The notes: generated by a model from the sequence alone, not told the origin. Numbered from the stretch's first letter, positions 16,816 through 26,545 are shown. The stretch: 58,503 nt of DNA from Melioribacteraceae bacterium (GCA_023230485.1 JALNXG010000015.1:1-58503); one strand, 5' to 3'. Numbers and translations: made by a program.

Positions 16816-18026
16816 CCAAAACTCCGGCAGTAATAATCCCGCTTGGATTCAAAGGCGCGGGAGTGTTCTGCGGAATTAAGAAACGGAAAAAAGATTTAGC
16901 CTTGATCTTATCTGACAGCCCCGCAACTGCTGCGGGAGTATTTACTACTAATATAGTTCAAGCCGCACCGTTATTGATTTGCAAAGAACATTTATCCGAA
17001 CGAGAAACTTTCCGTGCGTTAATAATTAATAGTGGTAATGCCAATGCCTGCACTGGTGAACAAGGTTATTATGATGCTTCAATAATGGCATCTCTTACTG
17101 CATTAGAATTGGGCTTAGAAAAAAATGAAGTGCTCGTTTCATCTACCGGAGTAATTGGAGAAACTCTTCCAATGACTAAAATCGCAGAAGGAATAAAAAC
17201 AATTACTTCCGAAATTTCTTCTATCGATCAAGATAAAGAACAAAAGATGCAAAATGCCGCCGAAGCTATTATGACAACAGACACATTTTCTAAAACTGCA
17301 TCTTCTACTTTTTTGATTAATGGAAAAGAAGTTACGATTTATGGAATGGCAAAAGGCTCTGGAATGATTCATCCCAATATGGCTACAATGCTTGGCTTTA
17401 TTCTTACAGATGCCGCAATAGAAAAAAACCTACTTCAATCGATGCTTAAAAATGCTGCCAATAAAACATTTAATAGAATTATTGTAGATGGAGATACAAG
17501 CACTAACGATATGGTTCTTGCTTTCGCTAATGGGGCAAGTGATGCAAAAATAATGTTAGAAAGTCCTGAACATTATATTTTTGAAGATGAACTTCATGCT
17601 TTACTAAAAAAACTTTCTCTCGATATTGTACGTGATGGCGAAGGGGCTACAAAACTTATAGAAATTACAGTGGATGGAGCAGAATCTATCGAAGATGCCG
17701 AAAAAATTGGAAGGACGATCGCCCTATCCCCATTGGTTAAAACCGCTATACATGGTGAAGATGCTAATTGGGGTAGAATAATTGCCGCTGCCGGTTATTC
17801 AGGAATCAAGTTTGATCCCGCACAATTTCAAATTTTTGTTAATGGCACAAAAATTCTTGGCTCAAATTATTCAGTTCAATTATCGATCGAAGAAGCCAAT
17901 AAAACTCTAGAACTCGATTACATTTATCTAACCATAAAAATCGGTAACGGAAATTATTCTGCAACATGCTGGACTTGTGATTTTTCGGAAGAGTATGTTA
18001 AGATTAATGGGAGTTACAGATCGTGA
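16758..18026 (+). CDS. argJ: Bifunctional ornithine acetyltransferase/N-acetylglutamate synthase
   Basis: 422 residues. ArgJ recycles the acetyl group from N-acetylornithine to glutamate; the bifunctional form can also use acetyl-CoA. The self-cleavage site is KGSGMIHPNMATMLGF with Thr210 as the nucleophile, giving alpha (1-209) and beta (210-422) chains. GFKGAGVFCGIK and NSGNANACTG are conserved ArgJ segments. The ATG at 16758 has GAAGGA upstream and lies inside the end of argC (58-base overlap, different frame); there is no better start further in before the conserved N-terminus. The stop overlaps the argB GTG. Confidence 0.96.
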   Translation: MFKEIISTQITETTGNILLAKTPAVIIPLGFKGAGVFCGIKKRKKDLALILSDSPATAAGVFTTNIVQAAPLLICKEHLSERETFRALIINSGNANACTGEQGYYDASIMASLTALELGLEKNEVLVSSTGVIGETLPMTKIAEGIKTITSEISSIDQDKEQKMQNAAEAIMTTDTFSKTASSTFLINGKEVTIYGMAKGSGMIHPNMATMLGFILTDAAIEKNLLQSMLKNAANKTFNRIIVDGDTSTNDMVLAFANGASDAKIMLESPEHYIFEDELHALLKKLSLDIVRDGEGATKLIEITVDGAESIEDAEKIGRTIALSPLVKTAIHGEDANWGRIIAAAGYSGIKFDPAQFQIFVNGTKILGSNYSVQLSIEEANKTLELDYIYLTIKIGNGNYSATCWTCDFSEEYVKINGSYRS

Positions 18027-18868
18027 CCGGTATCATTTTCAAAAAAGAAGATGTATTAATTGAGGCACTTCCATATATTCAGCAGTTTGAGCATAAAACC
18101 TTTGTAGTGAAATATGGCGGAGCTGTAATGCAGGATGAAAAGCTCAAAATGATGATTGCGCAGGATGTGGTTCTGCTTCGTAAAATCGGTATCGATATGG
18201 TCGTAGTTCATGGAGGTGGTAAGGATATAACAATCACTGCCGAAAAACTTGGTATCGAAACAAAATTTGTAAACGGACAAAGATACACCGATGAGAAAAT
18301 GCGAGATGTAGTTCAGATGGTTCTCGCCGGCTCGATTAATAAAGACATCGTCCGTCGAATTAATATTCATGGTGGAAGAGGTGTCGGATTAAGCGGTATA
18401 GACGCTAATCTTATTAAAGTAAAAAAATCTTTCGATGAATTAGGATTTGTAGGCGATGTAACCGAAGTAAATAATGAAATTCTTAAAAGCATGTTAAAAG
18501 ATGGATACTTACCCGTCATTGCCCCGATTGGATCCGACGACATTGGGATAATCTACAATGTAAATGCAGATATAGCCGCCGGACCAATTGCTGCATCATT
18601 GAATGCAGAGAAATTAGTTTACGTTACAGATATAGAAGGAGTAAAAGCCGATGGCAAGCTTCTTTCGCATCTTACCAAATCACAGGCAGAAGACTACATT
18701 AAAAAGAGAATAATCTCAGGTGGAATGATTCCAAAAGTAGAATCTGCTCTTTCTGCTTTACAATCGGGTGTAAAAAAAGTTCACATTATTGATGGTAGAG
18801 TGCCTCATGGACTTCTGCTTGAAATTTTTACAAAAGAAGGAATCGGCACAGAGATAGTTGCCGACTAA
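18023..18868 (+). CDS. argB: Acetylglutamate kinase
   Basis: 281 residues; phosphorylates N-acetylglutamate, the committed step. Motifs VVKYGGAVMQD (phosphate binding), VVVHGGGKDI, NVNADIAAGPIAASL and the C-terminal GGMIPKVESAL and GIGTEIV. The last segment is the kind that forms the arginine-inhibited site in hexameric enzymes, so feedback inhibition by arginine is likely. It starts with GTG at 18023 inside the argJ stop (GTGA, 4-base overlap), with GGGAG upstream, so translation is coupled. Confidence 0.96.
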   Translation: MTGIIFKKEDVLIEALPYIQQFEHKTFVVKYGGAVMQDEKLKMMIAQDVVLLRKIGIDMVVVHGGGKDITITAEKLGIETKFVNGQRYTDEKMRDVVQMVLAGSINKDIVRRINIHGGRGVGLSGIDANLIKVKKSFDELGFVGDVTEVNNEILKSMLKDGYLPVIAPIGSDDIGIIYNVNADIAAGPIAASLNAEKLVYVTDIEGVKADGKLLSHLTKSQAEDYIKKRIISGGMIPKVESALSALQSGVKKVHIIDGRVPHGLLLEIFTKEGIGTEIVAD

Positions 18869-18892
18869 TTAGAAAAATCAAACGAGGGATTT

Positions 18893-19354
18893 ATGAGTAA
18901 TAAAATTCTAGAAATTCAAAGCCGCCATACCTTAATCAAAGAGCTGGTTTCTAAGCAGGAAATTTCTAATCAAGCTCAATTCCAAAAATTACTTAAACAG
19001 AATGGAATAAAAGTAACGCAAGCAACTTTATCACGGGACTTAAATGAACTCGGTATTATTAGAGTGCCGGCTCCAAATGGATTTTTTTATAAAATCAATA
19101 CCTCAGGGGAACAATCGGTTTTGCGCTCACGCTTAAGTGAAGAAATAATCTCAATAGACCATAACGAAACTTTAATCGTTATCAGAACATTTCCCGGAAG
19201 AGCGCAGGGAGTGGCAATTGTATTAGACCAAAGTAATTCAACAGAAATTCTTGGCACAGTAGCAGGTGATGATACAATAATAGTAATCCCTCGTTCAAAT
19301 AAAAACATCAAAAATAGTTTAGAATATATTAAAATAATATTAGGAATAAATTAA
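18893..19354 (+). CDS. argR: Arginine repressor
   Basis: 153 residues, standard ArgR length. The N-terminal winged helix has VTQATLSRDLNELGIIRV (the recognition helix SRDL), and the C-terminal oligomerisation/arginine-binding domain has the GTVAGDDTIIVI motif with the Asp pair that binds arginine. It follows argB by 24 bases with a GAGGG ribosome binding site, and its TAA overlaps the argG ATG by one base. Its presence within the operon, together with the ARG boxes upstream of argC, implies negative autoregulation by arginine. Confidence 0.96.
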   Translation: MSNKILEIQSRHTLIKELVSKQEISNQAQFQKLLKQNGIKVTQATLSRDLNELGIIRVPAPNGFFYKINTSGEQSVLRSRLSEEIISIDHNETLIVIRTFPGRAQGVAIVLDQSNSTEILGTVAGDDTIIVIPRSNKNIKNSLEYIKIILGIN

Positions 19355-20583
19355 TGGGAAAGAACAAAATTGTAGTAGCATATTCGGGCGGATTAGACAC
19401 ATCCGTTATGGTCAAATGGCTGAAAGATAATTACGATGCAGAGATAATTACCTTTACGGGTAATCTAGGACAGACTAAAGAACTTATTGGACTTGAAGAA
19501 AAGGCAATAAATTCAGGTGCTTCGAAGGCATATGTAATTGATCTTACCTCTGAATTTATTAATGACTATGTATTCCCTGCTCTGCGTGCGGGAGCAATGT
19601 ATGAAGATAGTTATCCAATGGCATGCTCAATCGGCAGACCGCTTCTTGCAAAAACGTTAGTCGATATTGCTCGTAAAGAAGGTGCTAATATGGTCGCACA
19701 TGGTTGTACAGGAAAAGGTAATGATCAAGTTCGTTTTGAGATAGCAGTCGGTGCGCTCGCTCCCGATCTTCAAAATATCGCTCCACTCAGAACATGGGAA
19801 TTCAAGAGCCGTGAACAAGAGATCGATTATGCAAAATTTCATAATATACCTGTCTCTGCGACGAAAGAAAATCCTTATTCAATCGATGAAAATATTTATG
19901 GTACTGCAATTGAATGCGGGGTGCTCGAAGACCCAATGGTAGAGCCGCCGGCAGATGCTTTTCAATTTACAGTTTCTCCAGAAGATGCGCCAGATAAAGC
20001 AGAATATGTAATTGTAGAATTTGAGAAGGGTGTGCCGTTTGCTTTAAATGGAAAAACCATGGACGGAGTTTCGCTTATAAAAGAACTCAATAAAATCGGC
20101 GGAAGAAACGGTGTAGGTAGAATTGATATGATTGAAAATCGATTAGTCGGGATTAAATCGCGTGAAGTGTATGAAGCTCCGGCAGGAATGATTCTAAATA
20201 CAGCACACAATGAATTAGAAAGAATCACATTAGAAAAATCTGTCGCTCATTATAAAGCACTCGTAACTCAGGAATATTCTATTCTTATTTATAATGGACT
20301 TTGGTTCTCGCCTCTTCGTGAAGCACTCCAAGCATTCATAGATAAAACACAAGAGAACGTAACGGGTTTAGTAAAACTAAAACTTTATAAGGGAAACATT
20401 ATCGTATCGGGCAGAACATCCCCATTTTCATTATATGATCCTCTCCTTGCTACTTATACTATTGCTGATCAATTTGATCATTCTGCTTCAGAAGGTTTTA
20501 TTAAAATTTATGGACTTCCTTATAAAACTATCAATCGTGTAGCACAAAAAGCAGAAGATGAAAAAATAGGAGTTTTAGTTTAG
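19354..20583 (+). CDS. argG: Argininosuccinate synthase
   Basis: 409 residues; ATP-dependent joining of citrulline and aspartate. PP-loop AYSGGLDTSVMVKWL at residues 9-23, AHGCTGKGNDQVRFE for citrulline/aspartate binding, and SPFSLYDPLLATY near the end. Starts by TAATG overlap with argR, so it is translated from the same message. Length and motifs are complete. Confidence 0.97.
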   Translation: MGKNKIVVAYSGGLDTSVMVKWLKDNYDAEIITFTGNLGQTKELIGLEEKAINSGASKAYVIDLTSEFINDYVFPALRAGAMYEDSYPMACSIGRPLLAKTLVDIARKEGANMVAHGCTGKGNDQVRFEIAVGALAPDLQNIAPLRTWEFKSREQEIDYAKFHNIPVSATKENPYSIDENIYGTAIECGVLEDPMVEPPADAFQFTVSPEDAPDKAEYVIVEFEKGVPFALNGKTMDGVSLIKELNKIGGRNGVGRIDMIENRLVGIKSREVYEAPAGMILNTAHNELERITLEKSVAHYKALVTQEYSILIYNGLWFSPLREALQAFIDKTQENVTGLVKLKLYKGNIIVSGRTSPFSLYDPLLATYTIADQFDHSASEGFIKIYGLPYKTINRVAQKAEDEKIGVLV

Positions 20584-20665
20584 CATTTTTCAAATTAGAT
20601 TAGATTTATTTTTCGCATTATTATTGTAATGAAATAATTTTTGAATATTGTGGACATAGTTTTAT

Positions 20666-22048
20666 ATGGAAATTTGGAACAGTAGATTTAAGAAAACATT
20701 AAATGAAACTGCATTGAAGTTTTCTTCATCAATCGCTATTGATGGTAAATTATTTGCCGAAGATATCGAAGGAAGTAAAGCGCACGTAAAAATGCTAATG
20801 AAACAAAAAATTGTTTCGATGAATGATGGAAAGTCTATAATTAAAGCATTAGACAAAATCTTTAACGAAATCGCAAGCGGAGAATTAAAATTCGATTGGA
20901 AGAAAGAAGATATTCATTCTTTAATTGAAGAAAGATTAATAGAAAAAATTGGGGAAAAAGGAAAGCGGCTTCATACAGCACGAAGTCGCAATGATCAGGT
21001 CGCTTTAGATGAACGGCTCTATATGCGTAAAGAAATTACTAATCTAATAAGGTGTGTAAATGTTTTTCAAAAATCATTATTAAAGAAAGCCGAAGAGAAC
21101 AAAGATACTGTCATTCCGGGTTATACTCATCTCCAAAGAGCACAACCAATTTTATTTGCTCATCATTTTTTGGCTTATGTCTCTATGTTAGAACGTGATA
21201 AAGAAAGACTTTCTGATTCCATGAAAAGAGTAAATATATCTCCTCTAGGTGCTGCGGCTCTGGCAGGTACTACACTTAATATTGATCGTAATTATTCGGC
21301 GAAGGGATTAAAGATGAACGGCATTATAGAAAATTCTCTGGATGCAGTTTCTGATAGAGATGTTGTCATTGAAGTGATAAGTGCATGTTCAATAATAATG
21401 ATGCATTTAAGCCGGTTTTCCGAGGAGATGATTTTGTGGAGTTCACAGGAATTTTCGTTCGCTCTTATAGATGATTCTTATTCTACTGGCAGCTCTCTTA
21501 TGCCTCAAAAGAAAAATCCCGACATAGCCGAACTTATTCGTGGCAAAGTAGGTAGGGTTTACGGTGCCTTAATGGGTGTATTAACGATTATGAAATCGCT
21601 CCCTCTAGCATATAACCGTGATATGCAGGAAGATAAATTTCATCTTATCGAAGCAATCGACACTACAAAAGATTGTCTTCAACAATCCGCTCAACTCTTG
21701 GCACATACAAAATTTAACAAAGATCGCTTTAAAGATGAGCTTTCAGGTGATTTATTATTATCAACTGATATTGTGGATTACTTGGTAAATAAAAATATTC
21801 CTTTCCGCGAAGCGCATCATATCGTAGGTGCCGTTGTGGCATATTGTGTTTCAAAGAAGAAAAAGCTTAATGAAATAACGCTTGAAGAGTATAAAACACT
21901 CTCTCAAAAATTTGATAAAAATGTTTTTGATCTTCTTACGCCGATGGCAAGTATCATCAGCAAAAAATCAGCAGGCAGCACCTCACCTCAAGATGTAAAG
22001 AAACAACTCCTAAAGTGGAAGAAACTACTAAACCAGCTTAAACCTTAA
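20666..22048 (+). CDS. argH: Argininosuccinate lyase
   Basis: 460 residues; splits argininosuccinate into arginine and fumarate. HTARSRNDQVALD and the fumarase/aspartase signature GSSLMPQKKNPD (from Gly275, holding the catalytic Ser) are intact. It lies 82 bases after argG without a terminator, so it is probably the last gene of the operon. No good Shine-Dalgarno sequence precedes the ATG at 20666. The 3' end overlaps the convergent AlaX-like gene by 21 bases. argD and argF are not in this cluster. Confidence 0.96.
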   Translation: MEIWNSRFKKTLNETALKFSSSIAIDGKLFAEDIEGSKAHVKMLMKQKIVSMNDGKSIIKALDKIFNEIASGELKFDWKKEDIHSLIEERLIEKIGEKGKRLHTARSRNDQVALDERLYMRKEITNLIRCVNVFQKSLLKKAEENKDTVIPGYTHLQRAQPILFAHHFLAYVSMLERDKERLSDSMKRVNISPLGAAALAGTTLNIDRNYSAKGLKMNGIIENSLDAVSDRDVVIEVISACSIIMMHLSRFSEEMILWSSQEFSFALIDDSYSTGSSLMPQKKNPDIAELIRGKVGRVYGALMGVLTIMKSLPLAYNRDMQEDKFHLIEAIDTTKDCLQQSAQLLAHTKFNKDRFKDELSGDLLLSTDIVDYLVNKNIPFREAHHIVGAVVAYCVSKKKKLNEITLEEYKTLSQKFDKNVFDLLTPMASIISKKSAGSTSPQDVKKQLLKWKKLLNQLKP

Positions 22049-22480
22049 CCTCATTACGCCATTCTCACTGCTTGTGGAGATAATTTTGAAATCTGCTGCC
22101 ACTTCTGACGTATTCTCTATATGCACACCACTGCATAAACATTGGTCGTAATCCCCGACTTTAATAACTCGGAGATTTTCTCCCGCATCATCAGGAAGGC
22201 GGGAAAGATTAAAATACTTCCCCGCTTCTTCTAGATTCATAAATTCTTCTTTTACATCGAGATTCTGTTTAATTACTTCATTAACCTTCTCTTCGATCGT
22301 TTTAATTTCATCTTCCGTCAAGTTCCGATCGAATCTATAATCGCATTTAGATTTTTTCTTTTCTATATGAGCACTAAAAGCTCTTCCGCAGCCGAACATT
22401 TTATCCATTGTACTGTTTAAGATATGTTCGGTTGTATGCATCCGCGGATCGTAATTTTTATTATTCTCTTTGTAATCCAT
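22028..22480 (-). CDS. Short AlaX-like alanyl-tRNA editing protein
   Basis: 150 residues carrying only the editing (SAD) domain related to AlaRS and ThrRS. The zinc ligands are visible: HxxxH in MHTTEHIL and CxxxH in QCLCSGVH. There is no N-terminal glycine-rich or synthetase domain, as in the smallest AlaX class. By family knowledge it would hydrolyse mischarged tRNA (Ser or Gly on tRNA-Ala, or a related error) in trans. AGGGA precedes the ATG at 22480. Overlaps the end of argH tail to tail. Confidence 0.82.
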   Translation of the reverse strand: MDYKENNKNYDPRMHTTEHILNSTMDKMFGCGRAFSAHIEKKKSKCDYRFDRNLTEDEIKTIEEKVNEVIKQNLDVKEEFMNLEEAGKYFNLSRLPDDAGENLRVIKVGDYDQCLCSGVHIENTSEVAADFKIISTSSENGVMRLRFKLV

Positions 22481-22512
22481 TATTTCCCTTAATTTGTATC
22501 TTAAATAATCCC

Positions 22513-24723
22513 TTAATCAATAGTCGGATCGAATTTTTTACCAACGAAATTATCAAACCAAAATTCAATAGTCTCTCTAACATGATGAAAACGCTGAGGC
22601 ATTCCATATCCGTGTCTTTGATTCGGATATATCATCATTTCAAATTCTTTATCTTGTTTCTGCAATTCAGTTACTAATTGAAGTGTGTTTTGCATATGGA
22701 CATTATCATCAAGCGTACCGTGAGTAATCAGGAATTTTCCCTTGAAACGATCTATATATTTCATTACAGAACTTACTTTATATCCATCCGGATTTTCTTC
22801 CGGTGTATCCATGTATCGTTCGGTATAGTGAGAATCGTATAGATGCCAATCGGTTACAGAAAAATCAGCTAGAGAATGAGTGAAATAATCAGCTCCGAAA
22901 GTAATTCCCATACAAGCTACATAACCACCATAACTTCCACCTGTGATACCTATTTTAGTTGTATCAACGAATCCCTGCTTCTTCATCCAATCGATAATTG
23001 TAAAGAGATCCTGCATTTCATATTTGCCAAGATTGCGATGCATTTGAGAAGCACCAACTTTTCCATTGAAACCCGATCCTCTATTATCCGCATTTACATA
23101 AATAATATCCTTGCCTGCGAGATAAGCTCCTTCAAACCAGAATGGGAATGCGTTTCTTACTGAAGGTGCTTGCGGACCACCGTAAATACTGAATAAAACC
23201 GGATATTTTTTTGTCTTATCAAAATTAGATGGAAGTACCCATGAAACAGGAAGCTCGAATCCACCATCAGTCTTAATTGTGAAAAGTTCTGCCTTACCAA
23301 GATCGTAATCATCCATAGCGGCAGTTTTAGCATCACCAAGATTTTTTATTAATTTACCTTTTTTATCTAATAAGTCAAGCTTATATGGATTTGTAACGTT
23401 GCTATATCTATCGATAAAATAGTTTCCCTCAGGAGCAACCGTGCAAGTGTGCATTCCTTCGCCCGAAGTTATCTGTTTCTGATTTTTTCCATCCAGATCA
23501 ACTACATATAACTGTTTATCCCATTGCTTACCGGCAGAACCATGAAAATATACTTTTCCATTTTCTTCATCCACATAAGCTACATCAGCTGCATTCCAAT
23601 TTCCCTCAGTAAGTTGTGCTTTTAGTTTTCCATCGTAACCATAGTAATATAAATGCGTCCAACCATCAACATTAGATTTAAGAATCAATCCTGAATTATT
23701 TTCAAAGAAATATAAATCCTCAAACCACTCCACCCACGAATTTTGTTTTTCGTTATATAGTTCAGTTTTCTTTCCATTTGAGCAATCAACATTATAAATA
23801 ATAATATTATTTTGACCACGATTCATCCATTGAACAGTGAGAGTATTATCTTTTTTCCAATAAGGAAATGAAACATATTGATCAGCTTTTTCATCGAAAT
23901 CAGCCCAGACAATTTTTTTGCTCGTTATATCAGCTATTCCGATTTTTACAAAAGGATTATTTTCGCCTGCTTTAGGATATCTTGTTTTTTCATATTCTCC
24001 ATCCTGCCCATCTGCACGATATAATATAAATTCGGGAACGGGTGTATCATCAAAATGCATAAAAGAAATTTTATCACTCTTAGGCGACCACCAGAATGCC
24101 GCATAACGAGATGCACGTCCAAGTATCTCTTCATAATAAATCCATGATGCATATCCATTATATATTAGCCCGCCGCCATCTTCTGTTAATTTTGTTTCTG
24201 TTTCTTTCTCTATATCATATACATATAGATTAAGGTCCTTTGTATAAGCTACGAATTTTCCATTTGGAGAAAATTTCGGATTTACTTCCTCTGCATCATC
24301 TTTCGTTAATTGCTTAAATTCTTTTGCAGAAACTGAATAGTAATAAAGGTTATTCTTTTTATTAAAAATAAATGCAGAGTAATCGGGCATCTTTGAATCA
24401 GCTCGTTCTACCGAATATCCTTCAGGTAGTTGAGCATTTAATGAAGGATAATCGACATAGATAACTGACTTACCCGATTTAGCGTCTATTTTCCATAACA
24501 CAGGTTTAGTGCCCGGAACTGTTGGATCAGCTTTTGCTTCGAGATAATTATCTTTATCAAGCCATGAATCGATACGCGGCACTTGTCCCGTTAATCTTGG
24601 CTCTGAAAAATTATATACCTGTTTGTAAGTTAATTTTTTCTTCTGCGCATTCACAGCATTTGTTTGAAACAAAGATGCCGTAAAAATTATTGTAAGGATT
24701 AAAAGCAATTTCTTGTTGTCCAT
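22513..24723 (-). CDS. Secreted dipeptidyl-peptidase IV-type S9 peptidase
   Basis: 736 residues with a signal peptide (KLLLILTIIFTASLFQ...), a DPP IV N-terminal eight-blade-like propeller, and an S9 alpha/beta hydrolase domain. Catalytic triad Ser597 (GGSYGGY), Asp672 (GTLDDNVH) and His704 (NQRHGYG). The double-Glu motif that anchors the substrate N-terminus is present in WIYYEEILGR. It removes N-terminal X-Pro or X-Ala dipeptides in the periplasm or outside. GGAG is 6 bases before the ATG. A strong 12-bp hairpin (24783-24811) lies about 60 bases upstream of the start. Confidence 0.94.
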   Translation of the reverse strand: MDNKKLLLILTIIFTASLFQTNAVNAQKKKLTYKQVYNFSEPRLTGQVPRIDSWLDKDNYLEAKADPTVPGTKPVLWKIDAKSGKSVIYVDYPSLNAQLPEGYSVERADSKMPDYSAFIFNKKNNLYYYSVSAKEFKQLTKDDAEEVNPKFSPNGKFVAYTKDLNLYVYDIEKETETKLTEDGGGLIYNGYASWIYYEEILGRASRYAAFWWSPKSDKISFMHFDDTPVPEFILYRADGQDGEYEKTRYPKAGENNPFVKIGIADITSKKIVWADFDEKADQYVSFPYWKKDNTLTVQWMNRGQNNIIIYNVDCSNGKKTELYNEKQNSWVEWFEDLYFFENNSGLILKSNVDGWTHLYYYGYDGKLKAQLTEGNWNAADVAYVDEENGKVYFHGSAGKQWDKQLYVVDLDGKNQKQITSGEGMHTCTVAPEGNYFIDRYSNVTNPYKLDLLDKKGKLIKNLGDAKTAAMDDYDLGKAELFTIKTDGGFELPVSWVLPSNFDKTKKYPVLFSIYGGPQAPSVRNAFPFWFEGAYLAGKDIIYVNADNRGSGFNGKVGASQMHRNLGKYEMQDLFTIIDWMKKQGFVDTTKIGITGGSYGGYVACMGITFGADYFTHSLADFSVTDWHLYDSHYTERYMDTPEENPDGYKVSSVMKYIDRFKGKFLITHGTLDDNVHMQNTLQLVTELQKQDKEFEMMIYPNQRHGYGMPQRFHHVRETIEFWFDNFVGKKFDPTID

Positions 24724-24782
24724 TTATTTCTCCACATTAAATAAGTGCTTAATTACTGAGTTACAACATTTACTTCCACCAT

Positions 24783-24811
24783 TCAACTATTCTGAAAACC
24801 AGAATAGTTGA
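24783..24811 (-). repeat. Perfect hairpin upstream of the S9 peptidase gene
   Basis: TCAACTATTCTG (24783-24794), 5-base loop, CAGAATAGTTGA (24800-24811). No T run follows on the minus strand, so it is not a normal intrinsic terminator for the aldo/keto reductase gene. It could be a 5' leader structure or an operator. The rest of 24724-24949 shows nothing else recognisable. Confidence 0.7.
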
Positions 24812-24949
24812 GGCGGAATAAAATCACTAAAAATTAAAGTCTGGCATTTTAATTATTATTTAAAATTTTTAAAAAAAATACATTAAGAAAACCTAATAGG
24901 GAGTAATCTCCACAAAATGAGATATGCTTTCTATTTAGGAACGGATTCA

Positions 24950-25921
24950 TTACCAAGCATACGCTTCAGGTGCTTGATTACCCGGTCCTGGCCATATTTC
25001 ATCTAATTTTTTCAACGTATCTTCGCTTAATCTAATATCCACTACCTTAGCATTTTCTTCCAACTGTTCAACCGTACGAGGGCCAACTATCGGTGATGTA
25101 ATTACTGGATTATGCAAGACCCACGCAAGAGCCACATCTGCTGGATTCAAATTAATCTCTTTGCATAATGCTTCATATTTTTCTATCTGCGGTTTTAGTT
25201 TTTCTACCGATTTCTGTAAAGCTTCGCGTGTTCTTCTACCTTCGGAAGCCTTTTCTAATACACCGCAAAGCAATCCACCTGCAAGCGGACTCCATGGAAT
25301 TACACCAATTCCAAAAGCTTTACATGCGGGCAAAACTTCTAATTCAATATGGCGATTACGAAGACTATAAATACTCTGTTCGGAAACAATACCGAGCGAA
25401 TGCCTTTCTTTCGCTTTATAAACTGCTTCTGTTATATTCCATGCGGCAAAATTAGAACTACCAATATAGATTACTTTCCCTTCTTGAATCAATTGATCCA
25501 TCGCTTGATAAATTTCATCCCACGGCGCATCTCTATCAACATGATGCATCTGATAAAGATCGATATGATCTGTCTTTAATCTTCTAAGACTATCTTCGCA
25601 CGCTTTCTTAATATGGTATGCAGAAAGTTTTTTATCATTAATGCCTTCGCCCATTTTACCGAATACTTTTGTAGCAAGTACTACTTTATCTCTTCTTGAT
25701 TTATCTTCATCAAACCAGCGACCGAGAATCTCTTCAGTTACGCCGACACCTTTTTCAGCACCATAAACATTTGCTGTATCGAAGAAGTTAATATCAAGTT
25801 CTAATGCCCTGGTCATTATTGTTTTGCTATCTTCTTCCGATGTAAATGGTCCGAAATTCATTGTACCCAAACATATTGAAGAGACTTTTAATCCTGTTCT
25901 GCCAAGAAATTTATATTCCAT
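24950..25921 (-). CDS. Aldo/keto reductase
   Basis: 323 residues from the ATG at 25921, chosen over an upstream in-frame start because GGAGG lies 6 bases before it and the protein then begins MEYKFLGRTGLKVS as usual. TIM-barrel AKR with catalytic Asp/Tyr/Lys/His region: FDTANVYG (Asp and Tyr), VLATKVFG (Lys), LYQMHHVD (His). C-terminal IVGPRTVEQLEEN is the NADPH site. Reduces carbonyls with NADPH; closest in style to the YajO/general-stress-protein-69 type. Substrate unknown. Divergent from the DUF5362-like gene. Confidence 0.92.
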   Translation of the reverse strand: MEYKFLGRTGLKVSSICLGTMNFGPFTSEEDSKTIMTRALELDINFFDTANVYGAEKGVGVTEEILGRWFDEDKSRRDKVVLATKVFGKMGEGINDKKLSAYHIKKACEDSLRRLKTDHIDLYQMHHVDRDAPWDEIYQAMDQLIQEGKVIYIGSSNFAAWNITEAVYKAKERHSLGIVSEQSIYSLRNRHIELEVLPACKAFGIGVIPWSPLAGGLLCGVLEKASEGRRTREALQKSVEKLKPQIEKYEALCKEINLNPADVALAWVLHNPVITSPIVGPRTVEQLEENAKVVDIRLSEDTLKKLDEIWPGPGNQAPEAYAW

Positions 25922-26018
25922 TTTTACCTCCGATTTATTAATCACTAAAAATAATAAAATAGCTGATAAAATTATTCTTTTCCATTATATTTATATAAAA
26001 CAAAAATGGAGCTGTTAA

Positions 26019-26453
26019 ATGGATGACTTTAACAATATCAATTTAGAAAATGACAATCAGCAAAATTCTAATACTTCATTCTCTCCTCCCACAATGTTTC
26101 AAATAACATTCGCTCAAATGACAAAAGATATGCGCTTCGTGGGTATATTTATTATTATCTATGGGGCACTTCAATGCCTTTCTATTATCGGTGCAATAGT
26201 AGGTATTCCCTTAATTTTAATTGGCTTAAGAATGAGAGAATCAGCAGATCAATTCGATAATTTTAAATTATCTAATGACGCTCGAGCAATGCGACAAGGA
26301 TTTGAATTGCAGGCAAAGTACTTCAACTTAACAAAAATCATTATAATAGTTTCACTCGTTCTTATGGTGCTATTGACCATTCTTTTCTTTGCTGTTTTAA
26401 TTCCGTTCCTTACTTCCGTTTATCAGATGCAGGGTTATAATCAATATGGTTGA
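26019..26453 (+). CDS. DUF5362-like small membrane protein
   Basis: 144 residues. Polar N-terminal 35 residues rich in Asn and Ser, then FVGIFIIIYGALQCLSIIGA and a second hydrophobic half of the first hairpin, a conserved amphipathic stretch (RMRESADQFDNF), and a last TM at about 106-132. This layout matches the DUF5362 family as I know it; function unknown. GGAG precedes the ATG. Single gene with its own promoter region and a shared terminator. Confidence 0.7.
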   Translation: MDDFNNINLENDNQQNSNTSFSPPTMFQITFAQMTKDMRFVGIFIIIYGALQCLSIIGAIVGIPLILIGLRMRESADQFDNFKLSNDARAMRQGFELQAKYFNLTKIIIIVSLVLMVLLTILFFAVLIPFLTSVYQMQGYNQYG

Positions 26454-26493
26454 GATTTTGTAAGGGTGTGATAAAAAAATATTTAAAATAAAA

Positions 26494-26528
26494 AAACCGT
26501 CCCGATTAAAATTGGGACGGTTTCTTTT
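26494..26528. terminator. Bidirectional terminator
   Basis: AAACCGTCCC (26494-26503) pairs perfectly with GGGACGGTTT (26514-26523), flanked by A-rich sequence on the left and T-rich on the right. It can serve the DUF5362-like gene on plus and the pyrophosphatase gene on minus. Confidence 0.92.
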
Positions 26529-26545
26529 TAATTACTAATAACTTT

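Noticed and set aside
20584..20665. A second ARG box or terminator between argG and argH
   Set aside because: TGAATATTG near 20642 has only one half-site and no hairpin is present.
25161..25579. Plus-strand frames of 69-95 codons across the aldo/keto reductase gene
   Set aside because: Shadow frames of a clearly conserved gene on the other strand.
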